A stretch of DNA of 64,000 bases, from contig NC_014550.1 of the NCBI RefSeq assembly GCF_000197735.1, positions 1,612,001 through 1,676,000 of the forward strand. Reading direction: 5' to 3'. This stretch comes from Glutamicibacter arilaitensis Re117 (GTDB taxonomy: Bacteria; Actinomycetota; Actinomycetes; Actinomycetales; Micrococcaceae). A program made the position numbers and the translations under genes. The notes under the pieces were generated by a model. That model saw only the letters and a list, made by a program, of their open reading frames with translations, had not been told where the DNA came from and made no database searches. This document shows positions 27,828 through 37,431 of the stretch, one piece after another. Position 1 is the first letter of the stretch. Every line of letters starts with the position of its first letter.

Positions 27828-28862
27828 TTGACTAAGCCGCTACCACGTAAAATCGCCGTCATGGGCGCTGGCAGCTGGGGGACTACCTTCGCCAAGGTGC
27901 TTGCCGATTCCGTTTCAGATCAGGGCATCCCAGTTCAGATTTGGGCGCGGCGCGAAGACGCAGCCAAGGAAATCAACGAACGCCACACCAATTCGCGCTA
28001 TCTGCGTGAAACCAAGCTTCCTGCCAATATTTCGGCGTCCTCCGACGCGCAGGCCGTACTTACGGACGCTGATCTGGTGGTCCTGGCAATTCCAGCTCAG
28101 TCATTGCGCGAAGAACTGGCGAAGTTCAAAGAACTGCTTGAACCTGATGTTGTCTTACTTTCCCTGATGAAGGGTTTGGAGCGTGGCACGGACCTGCGCA
28201 TGAGCCAGGTTATTGCGGAAGTTACCGGGTTGCCCTCAGCACAGATCGCAGTGCTGTCTGGACCGAACTTGGCGATGGAAATCGCCCGCGAGCAGCCAAC
28301 AGCCTCCGTGGTTGCCTGCACTGATTCCGATATCGCGCAGTGGATCGCTGAACTGTGCTCCGCTTCTTACTTCCGCCCGTACACGAATGATGACGTCTTG
28401 GGTGTTGAACTTGGCGGAATCGTCAAGAACATTATCGCCCTGGCCGTTGGCATGTGTGATGGCATGGGCATGGGGGATAACACCAAGTCCACCGTCATCA
28501 CTCGCGGCTTGGCCGAAACCACTCGCTTGGTCTTGGCCCTCGGTGGCCGGTTAGACACCTTGGCAGGTCTTTCTGGCCTGGGCGACCTTGTCGCTACCTG
28601 TTCTTCCTCGCTCTCGCGCAACAACACCGCCGGACGACTGCTCGGCCAGGGGCTCTTCCTAGAAGAGGTCAATGACCGCATGTCGCAGACCGCGGAAGGC
28701 ATCAAATCAGCACGTGCCGTATTCGACCTTTCCCGAGCCCATAACGTGGAAATGCCGATTACCGAAGCAGTGGTGATGGTCCTGGAAGGCACCTTAAGCG
28801 TTGAGAACATGGCCGCACGCCTGTTGTCGCGTGAATTGAAATCCGAAGGAGAACGTCACTAA
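27828..28862 (+). CDS. gpsA: Glycerol-3-phosphate dehydrogenase [NAD(P)+]
   Basis: 344 residues; reduces dihydroxyacetone phosphate to sn-glycerol-3-phosphate for phospholipids, and here also for TagD-type CDP-glycerol. N-terminal Rossmann motif MGAGSWGTTFAKVLAD; catalytic region GGIVKNIIALAVGMCDG; then GLGDLVATC. TTG start at 27828 with GAGG at 27817-27820. Its stop overlaps the ddl ATG by one base (TAATG), so translation is coupled. Confidence 0.95.
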   Translation: MTKPLPRKIAVMGAGSWGTTFAKVLADSVSDQGIPVQIWARREDAAKEINERHTNSRYLRETKLPANISASSDAQAVLTDADLVVLAIPAQSLREELAKFKELLEPDVVLLSLMKGLERGTDLRMSQVIAEVTGLPSAQIAVLSGPNLAMEIAREQPTASVVACTDSDIAQWIAELCSASYFRPYTNDDVLGVELGGIVKNIIALAVGMCDGMGMGDNTKSTVITRGLAETTRLVLALGGRLDTLAGLSGLGDLVATCSSSLSRNNTAGRLLGQGLFLEEVNDRMSQTAEGIKSARAVFDLSRAHNVEMPITEAVVMVLEGTLSVENMAARLLSRELKSEGERH

Positions 28863-29974
28863 TGACTGAACGCAAGCTACGCGTCCTCTTGCTCTTCGGC
28901 GGCCGTTCCTCAGAACACTCCGTTTCCTGCGTGACCGCTGCCGGCGTCATGCACGCCATCGACCGCGAGCGCTTTGAAATCGTTCCGGTAGGGATCACCC
29001 GCGACGGAGGCTGGACCCTGCTGGATGAAGATCCGGAAGGCTGGGCTCTGAACACCGGCAAGCTGCCGGAGATTTCCTCGGTGGATCATCCGGTGCACCT
29101 GTCTACCGATGCGCAGAAGACATCATTGCTGTCCTACTCGGATTCCGCTGTGGCGGACCTGGGCGAGATTGACGTGGTCTTCCCGTTGCTTCACGGTCCG
29201 TTCGGTGAAGACGGGTCGATCCAAGGCATGCTGGAAATGGCAGGCGTGTCCTATGTGGGCTCCGGTATCGCAGCCAGCGCCATGGGCATGGACAAGCACT
29301 ACATGAAGGTGGTTTTCGAAGGGGCCGGCTTCAATGTGGGACCGTACGAAGTGATCACCAACAAGCAGTGGCTGCGTGATAGCGAAGCTGCCATGAAGCG
29401 TTGCGATAACCTGCAGTACCCGTTGTTCGTCAAGCCGGCCCGCGCAGGGTCTTCGGTAGGCATCACGAAGGTTGATGATCCGTCCGAGCTGCGTGCTGCT
29501 ATTGAAATCGCCCGGGCCGAAGATCCCAAGGTGATCATCGAGCAGGGGATCGTCGGGCGGGAAATCGAATGCGGCGTTCTTGAAGGCCGCGGCAGCGGAC
29601 CATCGCGCGCTTCATTGCCAGGAGAAATTGCGGTGGCGGACAACCTGCACACCTTCTATGATTTCGAAGCCAAGTACGTTGATGGAGCCGCAGCTGAGCT
29701 CAGCTGCCCAGCAAACTTGAGCGACGAAGCCACGCTCGAAATCCGCGAGCTGGCAGTCAAGGCCTTTGACGCCATCGACGCAGAAGGCCTATCCCGGGTT
29801 GATTTCTTCTACACTCCCGAGGGCGACTGGATCATCAATGAAATCAACACCATGCCCGGCTTTACGCCGTCCAGCATGTATCCGCAAATGTGGGCCAAGA
29901 CCGGAATTGAATACCGTGAACTCATTGATGAGCTGATTGCCCTGGCGACCGAGCGGAACATCGGTTTGCGCTAG
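28862..29974 (+). CDS. ddl: D-alanine--D-alanine ligase
   Basis: 370-residue ATP-grasp ligase of peptidoglycan precursor synthesis. Motifs: LLFGGRSSEHSVSCVTA, PLLHGPFGEDGSIQGMLE, KPARAGSSVGITKV and the metal-binding INEINTMPGFTPSSMYP. GAAGGAGAACGT is a good ribosome-binding site within the end of gpsA. It closes the murA operon at a strong terminator shared with the convergent DUF3515 gene. Confidence 0.96.
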   Translation: MTERKLRVLLLFGGRSSEHSVSCVTAAGVMHAIDRERFEIVPVGITRDGGWTLLDEDPEGWALNTGKLPEISSVDHPVHLSTDAQKTSLLSYSDSAVADLGEIDVVFPLLHGPFGEDGSIQGMLEMAGVSYVGSGIAASAMGMDKHYMKVVFEGAGFNVGPYEVITNKQWLRDSEAAMKRCDNLQYPLFVKPARAGSSVGITKVDDPSELRAAIEIARAEDPKVIIEQGIVGREIECGVLEGRGSGPSRASLPGEIAVADNLHTFYDFEAKYVDGAAAELSCPANLSDEATLEIRELAVKAFDAIDAEGLSRVDFFYTPEGDWIINEINTMPGFTPSSMYPQMWAKTGIEYRELIDELIALATERNIGLR

Positions 29975-29994
29975 GCCAAAGAACAATGGTGAAA

Positions 29995-30036
29995 CTTTGG
30001 GGTGTGTTGAATATTCAACACACCCCAAAGCTTTTG
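29995..30036. terminator. Bidirectional terminator between ddl and DUF3515 gene
   Basis: 18-bp perfect inverted repeat (29995-30012 with 30013-30030) whose centre AATATT forms the loop. CTTTTG follows on the plus strand. Well placed to stop both convergent genes. Confidence 0.82.
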
Positions 30037-30048
30037 TCGAAGGGTTGC

Positions 30049-30573
30049 TTACAAGTTCACTGACTTGTCAACGCTGACGCACTTCTTAGAAGCTGGGATC
30101 TTCTGCGCAGCGTCCGAAAGCGTAGCGAGCACCGTACTTGACGGGATGACATTAGGGTCAAGAACAACTTCGGTCGCTGGCGTGCGGCCATAAGTGGTTA
30201 AAGTCCAAATACTTGTTGCTTCATCCTCATGGGCTACCCAATCAACTTCATTCACGGATACGCAAGGGTCAGTTGTTGGTCCTGGAACTTCGACACCGCA
30301 ACGCAGGACAACTTTTGAAGGATCGCCCCAAGCTGCCGTCGCCTGGGATGTCGTTGAACGGCGTTCCGCATCATCGATGGCTTCAGGCAGGACAACCATC
30401 ATTTCCGCACAAAGCGGGTTTGCTGCGTCTGGGGCAGCGTCTACGGAGGCAACTGATGCGCAGCCTGCAAGTAAGGGTAGTAATAAAGTACTGCTCATCA
30501 CCAATGCCGAAGTTTGGGCTAGTTTTCGGTTAAGTTTTGGTGACAGTCGGGCTTTCGAGCTGATTTTAGACAC
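30049..30573 (-). CDS. DUF3515-family lipoprotein
   Basis: 174 residues. A hydrophobic signal segment ends in the lipobox LLAGC (Cys38), predicting a lipid-anchored protein on the outer face of the membrane. The rest (CAEMMVVLPEAI, RCGVEVPGPTTDPC, VAHEDEATSIWTLTTYGRTPATEV) matches the actinobacterial DUF3515 family, of unknown function and often found next to ddl/thiL, as here. GTG start; TAGGCT (30580-30585, minus strand) lies six bases upstream, suggesting a leaderless mRNA. Confidence 0.8.
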   Translation of the reverse strand: MSKISSKARLSPKLNRKLAQTSALVMSSTLLLPLLAGCASVASVDAAPDAANPLCAEMMVVLPEAIDDAERRSTTSQATAAWGDPSKVVLRCGVEVPGPTTDPCVSVNEVDWVAHEDEATSIWTLTTYGRTPATEVVLDPNVIPSSTVLATLSDAAQKIPASKKCVSVDKSVNL

Positions 30574-30639
30574 GTTATAAGCCTACATGGGCAGTCTGAA
30601 AGATAAGATGTACAGAGTTGAAACTGTGAAAGGTAGCAA

Positions 30640-31686
30640 ATGTCTTTTGAAGAGCATCCAGTGCGACCGCGCAAGAAGAAAAAGCGCACGGGTCGAGCCA
30701 TTGTCTTAAGTGTGCTTGCCCTTGTGGTGGTCGCGGGACTCGTCGCCGGAGGTTACCTTTGGAACCTAGGCCGAACTTTCGACTCTGAAAGCAAGACGAT
30801 TACGAACGCCTTCCCAGCGGAAGAAACTCGTCCTGAGGTCAAGGAAGAGTCCAAGGGAGCGGTTAACATCTTGTTGCTTGGTAGTGATACTCGTGCAACT
30901 CGCGACGCGGATGAAGACAGCGACGACTTTGGCACCCTGCCCAATGGTGGTCGCTCCGACACCATGATGCTGGTCCATATTCCTGCAGACCGCAAGAACG
31001 TGTTTGTCACCTCCGTCATGCGCGATACCTGGCTTGATATTCCGGGCGTTGGCACGGCCAAGATTAACCGCGCTTTTGCCAGCGGTGGCGTGCCAAAGGC
31101 TGTTGAAACGCTTGAAGGGCTCTTTGGCGTGCGTATTAACCACGTTGCGTCCGTCGACTTCGAAGGATTCAAGGGACTAACCGATGCAGTAGGCGGGGTT
31201 ACCGTCAATAACCCCCGCGGGTTCAAGCAGTCGATTGTTAATGGCATGTACTTCCCAGAGGGTGTTCAAACACTGAACGGTGAACAAGCACTGGCATTCG
31301 TCCGCGAACGCAAGTCCTTCCCAGGCAGCGACTACCAGCGCGTCAAGAACCAGCAGCTTTTCGTCAAGGCGCTGCTCGGACAGTTGATGTCCAAGGAAAC
31401 CCTGTCCAACCCGGGTAAGGTATCTGAAGTTGTTTCCCAAATTGCACCGTTTATCGCAGTTGACGAAACTCTGGATGCTGCCAAGGTTGCTTCCTATGCC
31501 TCTTCGATGCTGAACTTGCGTTCAAGCGATATGGAATTCTTCACCCTTCCCAACAAGGGCCCGGGACGTTCGGCCGACGGGCAGTCCATCGTTATTCCTG
31601 ATATGGCAGTGATCGAGAAGTTTGGCAAAGCATTGCAAGAAGACAAGATGGCAGAGTTCGTAGAATCTACTGATTTGTCTCGCTAA
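30640..31686 (+). CDS. LytR-CpsA-Psr (LCP) family protein
   Basis: 348 residues: basic cytoplasmic tail (RPRKKKKRTGR), one transmembrane helix (about 21-43), extracellular LCP domain. Family features include NILLLGSDTRATR, RSDTMMLVHIPADRKNVFVTSVMRDTWLDIPGVG, KINRAFASGG, VGGVTVNNP and the arginine-rich FVRERKSFPGSDYQR. LCP enzymes transfer lipid-linked wall polymers to peptidoglycan. A second copy lies at 39120. AAAGG precedes the ATG. Divergent from the DUF3515 lipoprotein. Confidence 0.92.
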   Translation: MSFEEHPVRPRKKKKRTGRAIVLSVLALVVVAGLVAGGYLWNLGRTFDSESKTITNAFPAEETRPEVKEESKGAVNILLLGSDTRATRDADEDSDDFGTLPNGGRSDTMMLVHIPADRKNVFVTSVMRDTWLDIPGVGTAKINRAFASGGVPKAVETLEGLFGVRINHVASVDFEGFKGLTDAVGGVTVNNPRGFKQSIVNGMYFPEGVQTLNGEQALAFVRERKSFPGSDYQRVKNQQLFVKALLGQLMSKETLSNPGKVSEVVSQIAPFIAVDETLDAAKVASYASSMLNLRSSDMEFFTLPNKGPGRSADGQSIVIPDMAVIEKFGKALQEDKMAEFVESTDLSR

Positions 31687-31709
31687 TTCCACCGAAGGAC
31701 CAACTTTCC

Positions 31710-32678
31710 ATGACTCCCCAAAAACTCGATACTTCGGTGCGTGCCATCAGAGAATGGTTGGCACAGAGCGTCAAGAGTCTCGGGAACCACTCTGACCGAC
31801 TCAATGCTATAAATGTTTTCCCTGTAGCGGATGGCGATACCGGCAGCAACCTGTATCTCACAGCACGAGCCGGTCATGATGCGGTCAGCAAATTGGAAAG
31901 CGACGACATCGGTGGATTTCTAGAGGTTGCCGCGCGGGCTTCCATGGAATCAGCGCGCGGCAACTCGGGAACCCTTCTAGCCGTATTTCTTAGCGGTCTG
32001 AGCGAACCATGGATAGGGCATGATCGCCTGAACGCTTCGCTCTTAGCCGCTGGGCTTGAAAGGGCCAAGGTGCGTTCCTGGTCAGCGTTGAGCGAACCGG
32101 TTGAAGGCACCATGCTCTCGGTGATTAACGCCATCGCCTTGGCAGCTGGCTCAACGCTGGCTCACCTGAAGACTGATTTGGATAGCCGGGCAGCGCTGGA
32201 CACCGTTCTAACGCAGATGGCACAAGCTGCACGGCTGGCAGTTAAAGGAACTGAAACAGAACTGCCGTCCCTAGTTGAGGCCGGCGTTGTAGACGCCGGC
32301 GCCGTTGGCATGCTGGTTATCATTGACGAACTCTGCGCAGCGATTCGAAATGATTCACCAGATTTTGAATCCTATGAGAAATTCCATGGATATCAGGTTC
32401 AAGATCCCCATGTTCACTTAAACAAAGATACTGAAACCGGCGTCGAGGTCATGTGCACCGTATCCCTGGACGCCTTAGGCGCGGCAACGCTTCGAGGTCA
32501 GTTAGACACTATGGGCAATTCGGTGATCATGTCACCGGTCAATCAGGTAGAAGATGACACCTACCGGTGGCGCGTACATGTGCATGTACCGGAGTCTGAA
32601 AGAGCATTAGAGCTGATCAAGAAATACGGTGACCCAGTAAATATCAGCGTCACCGATCTGTGCACTCACGATGGCTGA
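31710..32678 (+). CDS. DAK2-domain (DhaL-like) protein
   Basis: 322 residues. The N-terminal two-thirds is a DhaL/DAK2 ATP-binding helical barrel with NVFPVADGDTGSNLYLTA, ARGNSGTLLAVFLSGLS and GAVDAGAVGML. The rest (VEVMCTVSLDALGAATLRGQLDTMGNSVIM) resembles the middle domain of FakA-type fatty-acid kinases, but at 322 residues it lacks the long C-terminal part of FakA (about 550). It overlaps recG by eight bases, the common DAK2-recG pairing. A fatty-acid kinase role is possible but unproven because of the short form. Confidence 0.82.
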   Translation: MTPQKLDTSVRAIREWLAQSVKSLGNHSDRLNAINVFPVADGDTGSNLYLTARAGHDAVSKLESDDIGGFLEVAARASMESARGNSGTLLAVFLSGLSEPWIGHDRLNASLLAAGLERAKVRSWSALSEPVEGTMLSVINAIALAAGSTLAHLKTDLDSRAALDTVLTQMAQAARLAVKGTETELPSLVEAGVVDAGAVGMLVIIDELCAAIRNDSPDFESYEKFHGYQVQDPHVHLNKDTETGVEVMCTVSLDALGAATLRGQLDTMGNSVIMSPVNQVEDDTYRWRVHVHVPESERALELIKKYGDPVNISVTDLCTHDG

Positions 32679-34860
32679 AACTACGCAGACCTCGTTTGAG
32701 AATGCAGAGCTGTCCGCTTACCTCGGAAAAAAGAACTCCGCTGCCCTGGAAAAAGCTTTTGGGTACACCACAGTGGGTGAATTCCTCTGGCATTTTCCGC
32801 GTCGCTATGTCGAGGTTGGAGAACTAACTCCAATCGCGGAGTTGCCTTTCGATGAACATGTCACGGTCGTTGCCCAAGTTGTGAACGTCAGCCAGCGTCA
32901 GATGCATTCGAGACGTGGTTTTATCTTTGAAGTAACCGTCAGTGATGAACTTAGTGCTGGCGGCCAAGAACTCAAGATGACCTTCTTTAATGGCTATCAA
33001 GCACGCACCGACCTGCATATCGGTACCATCGCGATGTTTAGCGGTAAAGTCAGCTGGTACCAAGACTACCTGCAGCTGAGCCAACCAGAATACGCAATCC
33101 TGGATGAAGCCTCACAGGCTGACCCTCGCCCTATTCCGATCTATCCGGCTTCGGCCAAGATGCCCAATAAGCGCATCAGGGATTTGATGGGCTTGCTGCT
33201 CGAACAATTCACAGATCAGAATATCCCCGAATTTCTGCCCACTGAAGTTCTAAGCTCTCGCCATTATCCGGTACGCCATCAAGCTTTCTTGGATCGCCAT
33301 TTTCCTAAAGAGATCAAGTACGCGTACGTTGCTCGCCAGCGTTTTGCCTTTGAAGAAGCCTTTCTGCTGCAACTGGCGCTCGGGGAACGGGGCCGCCAAC
33401 TGGGAGCACAGAAAGCTATTGCCCGTCCGCCTGCACCTGGTCGGCTAGCCGCCAAATTTGATGCTCAGCTGCCGTTCAGGTTAACTGAGGACCAGGTATT
33501 GGTCGGTCAGCATATCAGCGCGGATCTCGAGCAGTCGCATCCAATGCATCGCTTGCTTCAGGGAGAGGTGGGCTCTGGCAAGACGATTGTTGCGTTGCGT
33601 GCAATCTTGCAAGTGATCGATGCAGGGGGACAAGCAGCACTCTTGGCTCCGACGGAAGTCCTGGCCGCACAGCATTATGCTTCGATTCGCAAAATGCTGG
33701 GCAACCTCGCAGAGCCTGGGTTGTTTGGCGAAGGCGAAGGAACTGGAGTCGCGCTTCTGACAGGTTCGGCAAAAACTGCGCAACGTCGCGAAGCCTTACT
33801 CGGAATCGCCAGCGGTGAAACCGGACTGATCATTGGTACTCATGCCCTGCTAAGTGACCAGGTGCAATTTGCTGAACTGGGTCTTGTGGTCGTGGACGAG
33901 CAGCATCGATTTGGTGTAGAACAGCGTGATGCGTTGCGGGCTAAGGCAGGAGACACCGTTCCACATACCTTGGTTATGACTGCTACTCCCATACCGCGTA
34001 CAGTGGCCATGACAGTATTTGGGGATTTGGAAACATCGACAATTAAACGCCTGCCCGCCGGTCGCGCACCGATCCAGACTCACATCGTGCCAATGCAGCT
34101 AAGCGGCTTTCGTGACAGGCTCTTCTCAAGAATCACTGAAGAAGTGCAAAAAGGCCACCAAGTTTATGTTGTGTGCCCAAGAATTTCAGATACAACTGCG
34201 GAACAAGGAGTTCTGCTGTCCACGTATGACGATTCTTCAGTCGGACAAACGATGAGTGTAGAAGCAATGCAAGAGATGCTCGCGGGCATGCCTGAATTTG
34301 CGGGGATACGTACCCAAACACTTCACTCGCAGCTAGACACAACTGACAAGCAAGAGACAATGGATTCCTTTGCACGTGGAGAGATTGACGTGCTGATTTC
34401 TACTACGGTCATTGAAGTTGGCGTTGACGTTCATAACGCGACGCTGATGGTAATTATGGACGCCGAGCGCTTTGGCATCTCGCAGCTGCACCAGTTGCGT
34501 GGTCGTGTAGGCCGTGGTGGTCTTCCTGGGACATGCTTGATGACCACATGGTTGGATGCAGACCATCCTTCGGTTGGACGATTGAAAACTATCGAGTCAA
34601 CAACTGATGGATTTGAACTGGCTGAGGCAGATCTAGCTGAACGCAGAGAAGGAAATATCTTGGGCGTCCAGCAATCGGGCAGCAAGTCGTCATTGCGGGA
34701 ACTGAGCATCATCAAAGACCGCTCGCTCATCGAGCAGGCCAGAGCCGATGTGGGTCTGGTCCTTGCCAATGGGAAATGGGGCACCCACCATCCAATGCTC
34801 CTGGCAGCTGCGGGTAGCTGGATTGATGAACCCACCAAAGAATTTTTGAATAAGAACTAG
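32671..34860 (+). CDS. recG: ATP-dependent DNA helicase RecG
   Basis: 729-residue superfamily 2 helicase that remodels stalled replication forks and branched DNA. N-terminal wedge/OB domain (to about 170), Walker A GEVGSGKT at 298-305, DEQH box at 409-412, TATPIPRT motif, and the RecG-typical LRGRVGRGG with the TRG-like C-terminus. Slightly longer than the usual 690 owing to an insert near 500-560. Start overlaps the DAK2 gene; rsmD follows after 19 bases. Confidence 0.96.
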   Translation: MAETTQTSFENAELSAYLGKKNSAALEKAFGYTTVGEFLWHFPRRYVEVGELTPIAELPFDEHVTVVAQVVNVSQRQMHSRRGFIFEVTVSDELSAGGQELKMTFFNGYQARTDLHIGTIAMFSGKVSWYQDYLQLSQPEYAILDEASQADPRPIPIYPASAKMPNKRIRDLMGLLLEQFTDQNIPEFLPTEVLSSRHYPVRHQAFLDRHFPKEIKYAYVARQRFAFEEAFLLQLALGERGRQLGAQKAIARPPAPGRLAAKFDAQLPFRLTEDQVLVGQHISADLEQSHPMHRLLQGEVGSGKTIVALRAILQVIDAGGQAALLAPTEVLAAQHYASIRKMLGNLAEPGLFGEGEGTGVALLTGSAKTAQRREALLGIASGETGLIIGTHALLSDQVQFAELGLVVVDEQHRFGVEQRDALRAKAGDTVPHTLVMTATPIPRTVAMTVFGDLETSTIKRLPAGRAPIQTHIVPMQLSGFRDRLFSRITEEVQKGHQVYVVCPRISDTTAEQGVLLSTYDDSSVGQTMSVEAMQEMLAGMPEFAGIRTQTLHSQLDTTDKQETMDSFARGEIDVLISTTVIEVGVDVHNATLMVIMDAERFGISQLHQLRGRVGRGGLPGTCLMTTWLDADHPSVGRLKTIESTTDGFELAEADLAERREGNILGVQQSGSKSSLRELSIIKDRSLIEQARADVGLVLANGKWGTHHPMLLAAAGSWIDEPTKEFLNKN

Positions 34861-34879
34861 TTGGAGGTAGATCTAGGCA

Positions 34880-35464
34880 ATGAGCCGTATTATCGCTGGT
34901 GCCGCCGGCGGACACCCATTGAAGTCCGTACCTGGTGATGCCACACGCCCAACAACGGACCGAGTCAAAGAAGCATTGTTCTCACGTCTGGAAAGCTGGG
35001 ACATTCTTTCGGGCGCACGGGTGCTGGACCTCTTTGCCGGTTCAGGATCACTAGGAATCGAGACAGCCAGTCGAGGCGCGCGCCAGGTGGTGCTTGTTGA
35101 AAAGGCACCCAAAGCGGTTGCAGTCTGCCAGCATAACGCGGCACTGGTGAACAAGGTTTTGAAAACCAATACTGTGACCGTTCAGCGAGGGAACGTAGAC
35201 AGTGTTCTAGATGGTTATTACAACGCAATATCGGGAGTTCCCAGCAAAACTTTTGATGTTGTCTTGATGGATCCTCCCTATCCGCTGGCTGAAGAAGAAC
35301 TAGCCATCACGCTAGAGAAAATATCCAAAATTTTGGCCGAAGACGCCACGGTGATTATTGAGCGTTCCGCCCGTTCGCCAGAACCGGTATGGCCGAGCTC
35401 CCTGGAGAAGTTCGCTGACAAAAAATACGGCGAAACCCACCTATGGTTTGCAGAACCCGTCTAA
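34880..35464 (+). CDS. rsmD: 16S rRNA (guanine(966)-N(2))-methyltransferase
   Basis: 194-residue SAM-dependent methyltransferase of the 30S subunit. N-terminal MSRIIAGAAGGHPLKSVPG and RPTTDRVKEALFSRL are RsmD hallmarks. VLDLFAGSGSLGIE binds SAM and the catalytic tetrad DPPY is at 131-134. Its last 24 bases overlap the 3' end of the convergent spermidine-synthase-like gene. In most genomes coaD follows directly; here two minus-strand genes are inserted between them. Confidence 0.94.
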   Translation: MSRIIAGAAGGHPLKSVPGDATRPTTDRVKEALFSRLESWDILSGARVLDLFAGSGSLGIETASRGARQVVLVEKAPKAVAVCQHNAALVNKVLKTNTVTVQRGNVDSVLDGYYNAISGVPSKTFDVVLMDPPYPLAEEELAITLEKISKILAEDATVIIERSARSPEPVWPSSLEKFADKKYGETHLWFAEPV

Positions 35465-36223
35465 GTCCATCGCATGACGAACTTCTGACGGGAATGGTCC
35501 CGCCGCTTGGCACTGTAGTATCTGGTCCTCATGGAACGCTTGAGACGATGCAGTGAGAATCATATTCCCAGGGAAGCGCTTGGTAAACATTTCTGGACTG
35601 GAACTTAGCATCACCGTCTCGAAGCTGCTACGTGCTGCTTCAACTTGAGAACACGTGAAATCCAACGGGGGATCGTCGCCAATGTTCACGAAGAGCAATC
35701 CGTCATTGGTCAGCGAATTCTTGAGTTCCGCGTAGTATCCGGCAGTCGTCAGATGCTCCGGTGCTTCAGGTCCGGAGAAGATATCCAATACGATGACGTC
35801 AAACTTTTCATCGGATAGCTGTTCGGCAAGCACGCTGCGTGCATCAGCGACAATTGGCGACAGCTCGCAGCCTAGAGGCAGAGGCAGATGCGTTAGGACG
35901 AAATCAAGTAGTTCTCGTTCAATATCTACAGCTACGTGGGTGCTGGATGGATAAATGACACTGGCCCAGCGGGCAAGCGTTAATGCTCCTGCACCCAAAT
36001 GCAGCATTTTCAGTGGACGATTCTCCGGGCGCAAAACGGTCAAGTGATTGGCAATGCGCGCCAGATATTCGTAGAAGACTTCTTCTGGATGCGAAAGATT
36101 AACGTGTGACTGGGGCGCATCGCCAATGGCGAGAATCATCGATCCAGGAACTATGTCATCATCGTAAATCGTGGCATGCTCTTGGACGAACCCGAGCCAT
36201 CGTTTAGCCAGTTTCTGAGTCAT
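35441..36223 (-). CDS. Spermidine synthase-like methyltransferase-fold protein
   Basis: 260 residues with a Rossmann methyltransferase fold: HLGAGALTLARW as nucleotide loop, VAVDIERELLDFV as acidic second strand, and DVIVLDIFSGPEAPEHLTTAGYYAELKNSL, typical of the spermidine synthase family. A complete polyamine-synthase active site is not evident, and many actinobacterial members of this group have no proven aminopropyltransferase activity. It overlaps the aminotransferase stop by four bases (start 36223, aminotransferase end 36220), forming a two-gene operon, and overlaps rsmD tail-to-tail. Confidence 0.78.
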   Translation of the reverse strand: MTQKLAKRWLGFVQEHATIYDDDIVPGSMILAIGDAPQSHVNLSHPEEVFYEYLARIANHLTVLRPENRPLKMLHLGAGALTLARWASVIYPSSTHVAVDIERELLDFVLTHLPLPLGCELSPIVADARSVLAEQLSDEKFDVIVLDIFSGPEAPEHLTTAGYYAELKNSLTNDGLLFVNIGDDPPLDFTCSQVEAARSSFETVMLSSSPEMFTKRFPGNMILTASSQAFHEDQILQCQAAGPFPSEVRHAMDLDGFCKP

Positions 36224-37431
36224 TTGGAAAGTACCTCTGGAAGCCGTTGCAAACGTTCAACGGCCGCAGAAATGACGTCCGGCTGTTTGCAGAAGGCAAA
36301 GCGTAACAGTCCTTGATAGTCATTTTGATTCTCTGGGTGCACAAAAACAGACATTGGTATAGCTGCAACACCCAATCGTTCGGGCATAACTCGTGCAACT
36401 TCTGCCGCGTCATTTAGATCAAAACTGCGTACGTCTGCAACTAAAAAGTAGGTGCCCTTAGGGCGGATAACGGGGATGCCTGCTTTTTCGAGCCCCGATG
36501 CCAGAACTTCGCCTGCCTGTCCGAGGCTTGCAGCGAAGTCTGAGAAGAAGCCATCGGAAAGTTGAAGTGCCTGGGCAACGGCGGGTTGGAATGCGGGGCC
36601 GGAAGAATAGGTGAGGAACTGTTTCACCGTACGAACAGCAGTAATCAGTTCACGAGGTCCAGTTGCCCAACCGACTTTCCAGCCGGTAAAGGAAAATGAC
36701 TTGCCCGCTGACGAAATGGTAATGGTTCGTTCAAATCCTCCGGGCAGGGTAGCGATAGGAACATGCTGTACCCCAAAGGTCAGATGTTCGTAGACTTCAT
36801 CGGCGATGATAATGCAGTTGTGCTGATGTGCCAGAGCGATGACTTCTTTGAGCACTGATTCATCAAGCACAGTGCCTGTGGGGTTGTGAGGATTATTCAC
36901 GAGGATCACTCGAGTTTTGTCAGTGACCGTGCGTCGAAGTTCCGCTAAATCTGGTTCGAAGGTAGGCGCTTTGAGCTGGACAACCTTGTGTACAGCGTTG
37001 GCCAATCCGATCATGGCTGCGTAGGAATCATAATACGGTTCAAAAGTTACAACCTCATCGCCGGGTTCCAAAAAGGCAAGCAGGCAAGCCGCGATGGCTT
37101 CTGTTGCACCGGTTGTCACGACAACCTCGGAACCTGGGTCAATCTTCAGCGAATAGAAGCGTTCTTGGTGGGCCGCGATGGCTTCGCGGAGGATCGGGGT
37201 TCCTGAACCTGGTGCATATTGGTTTGCACCGTTTTGAATCGCTTCCACAGCGATTTGTCTGATTTCGGTTGGCCCTTCGGTATCGGGGAATCCCTGACCT
37301 AGATTTATGGCCCCGTGATGATTTGCTAGTGCGGTGATTTCTTCGAAGATAGTCACTCCAGGCTGGCCGGTGGAATCTAGTAGGTTGACGCTGTAAGCAG
37401 TCCGCTGCCAGGGAGTGAAATTATTGCTCAT
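36220..37431 (-). CDS. PLP-dependent class I/II aminotransferase (DapC/YbdL-like)
   Basis: 403 residues from the ATG at 37431; an ATG at 37470 would add 13 residues. Fold-type I aminotransferase with INLGQGFPDTEGP, ANQYAPGSGTPILREAI, TTGATEAIAACLLAF, NNPHNPTGTVL, and the PLP lysine in SSAGKSFSFTGWKVGW. Closest in style to N-succinyldiaminopimelate aminotransferase DapC and methionine aminotransferase YbdL, so lysine/peptidoglycan or sulfur amino acid metabolism; substrate uncertain. GATAAT (37438-37443, minus strand) six bases upstream supports the chosen start. Confidence 0.85.
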   Translation of the reverse strand: MSNNFTPWQRTAYSVNLLDSTGQPGVTIFEEITALANHHGAINLGQGFPDTEGPTEIRQIAVEAIQNGANQYAPGSGTPILREAIAAHQERFYSLKIDPGSEVVVTTGATEAIAACLLAFLEPGDEVVTFEPYYDSYAAMIGLANAVHKVVQLKAPTFEPDLAELRRTVTDKTRVILVNNPHNPTGTVLDESVLKEVIALAHQHNCIIIADEVYEHLTFGVQHVPIATLPGGFERTITISSAGKSFSFTGWKVGWATGPRELITAVRTVKQFLTYSSGPAFQPAVAQALQLSDGFFSDFAASLGQAGEVLASGLEKAGIPVIRPKGTYFLVADVRSFDLNDAAEVARVMPERLGVAAIPMSVFVHPENQNDYQGLLRFAFCKQPDVISAAVERLQRLPEVLSK

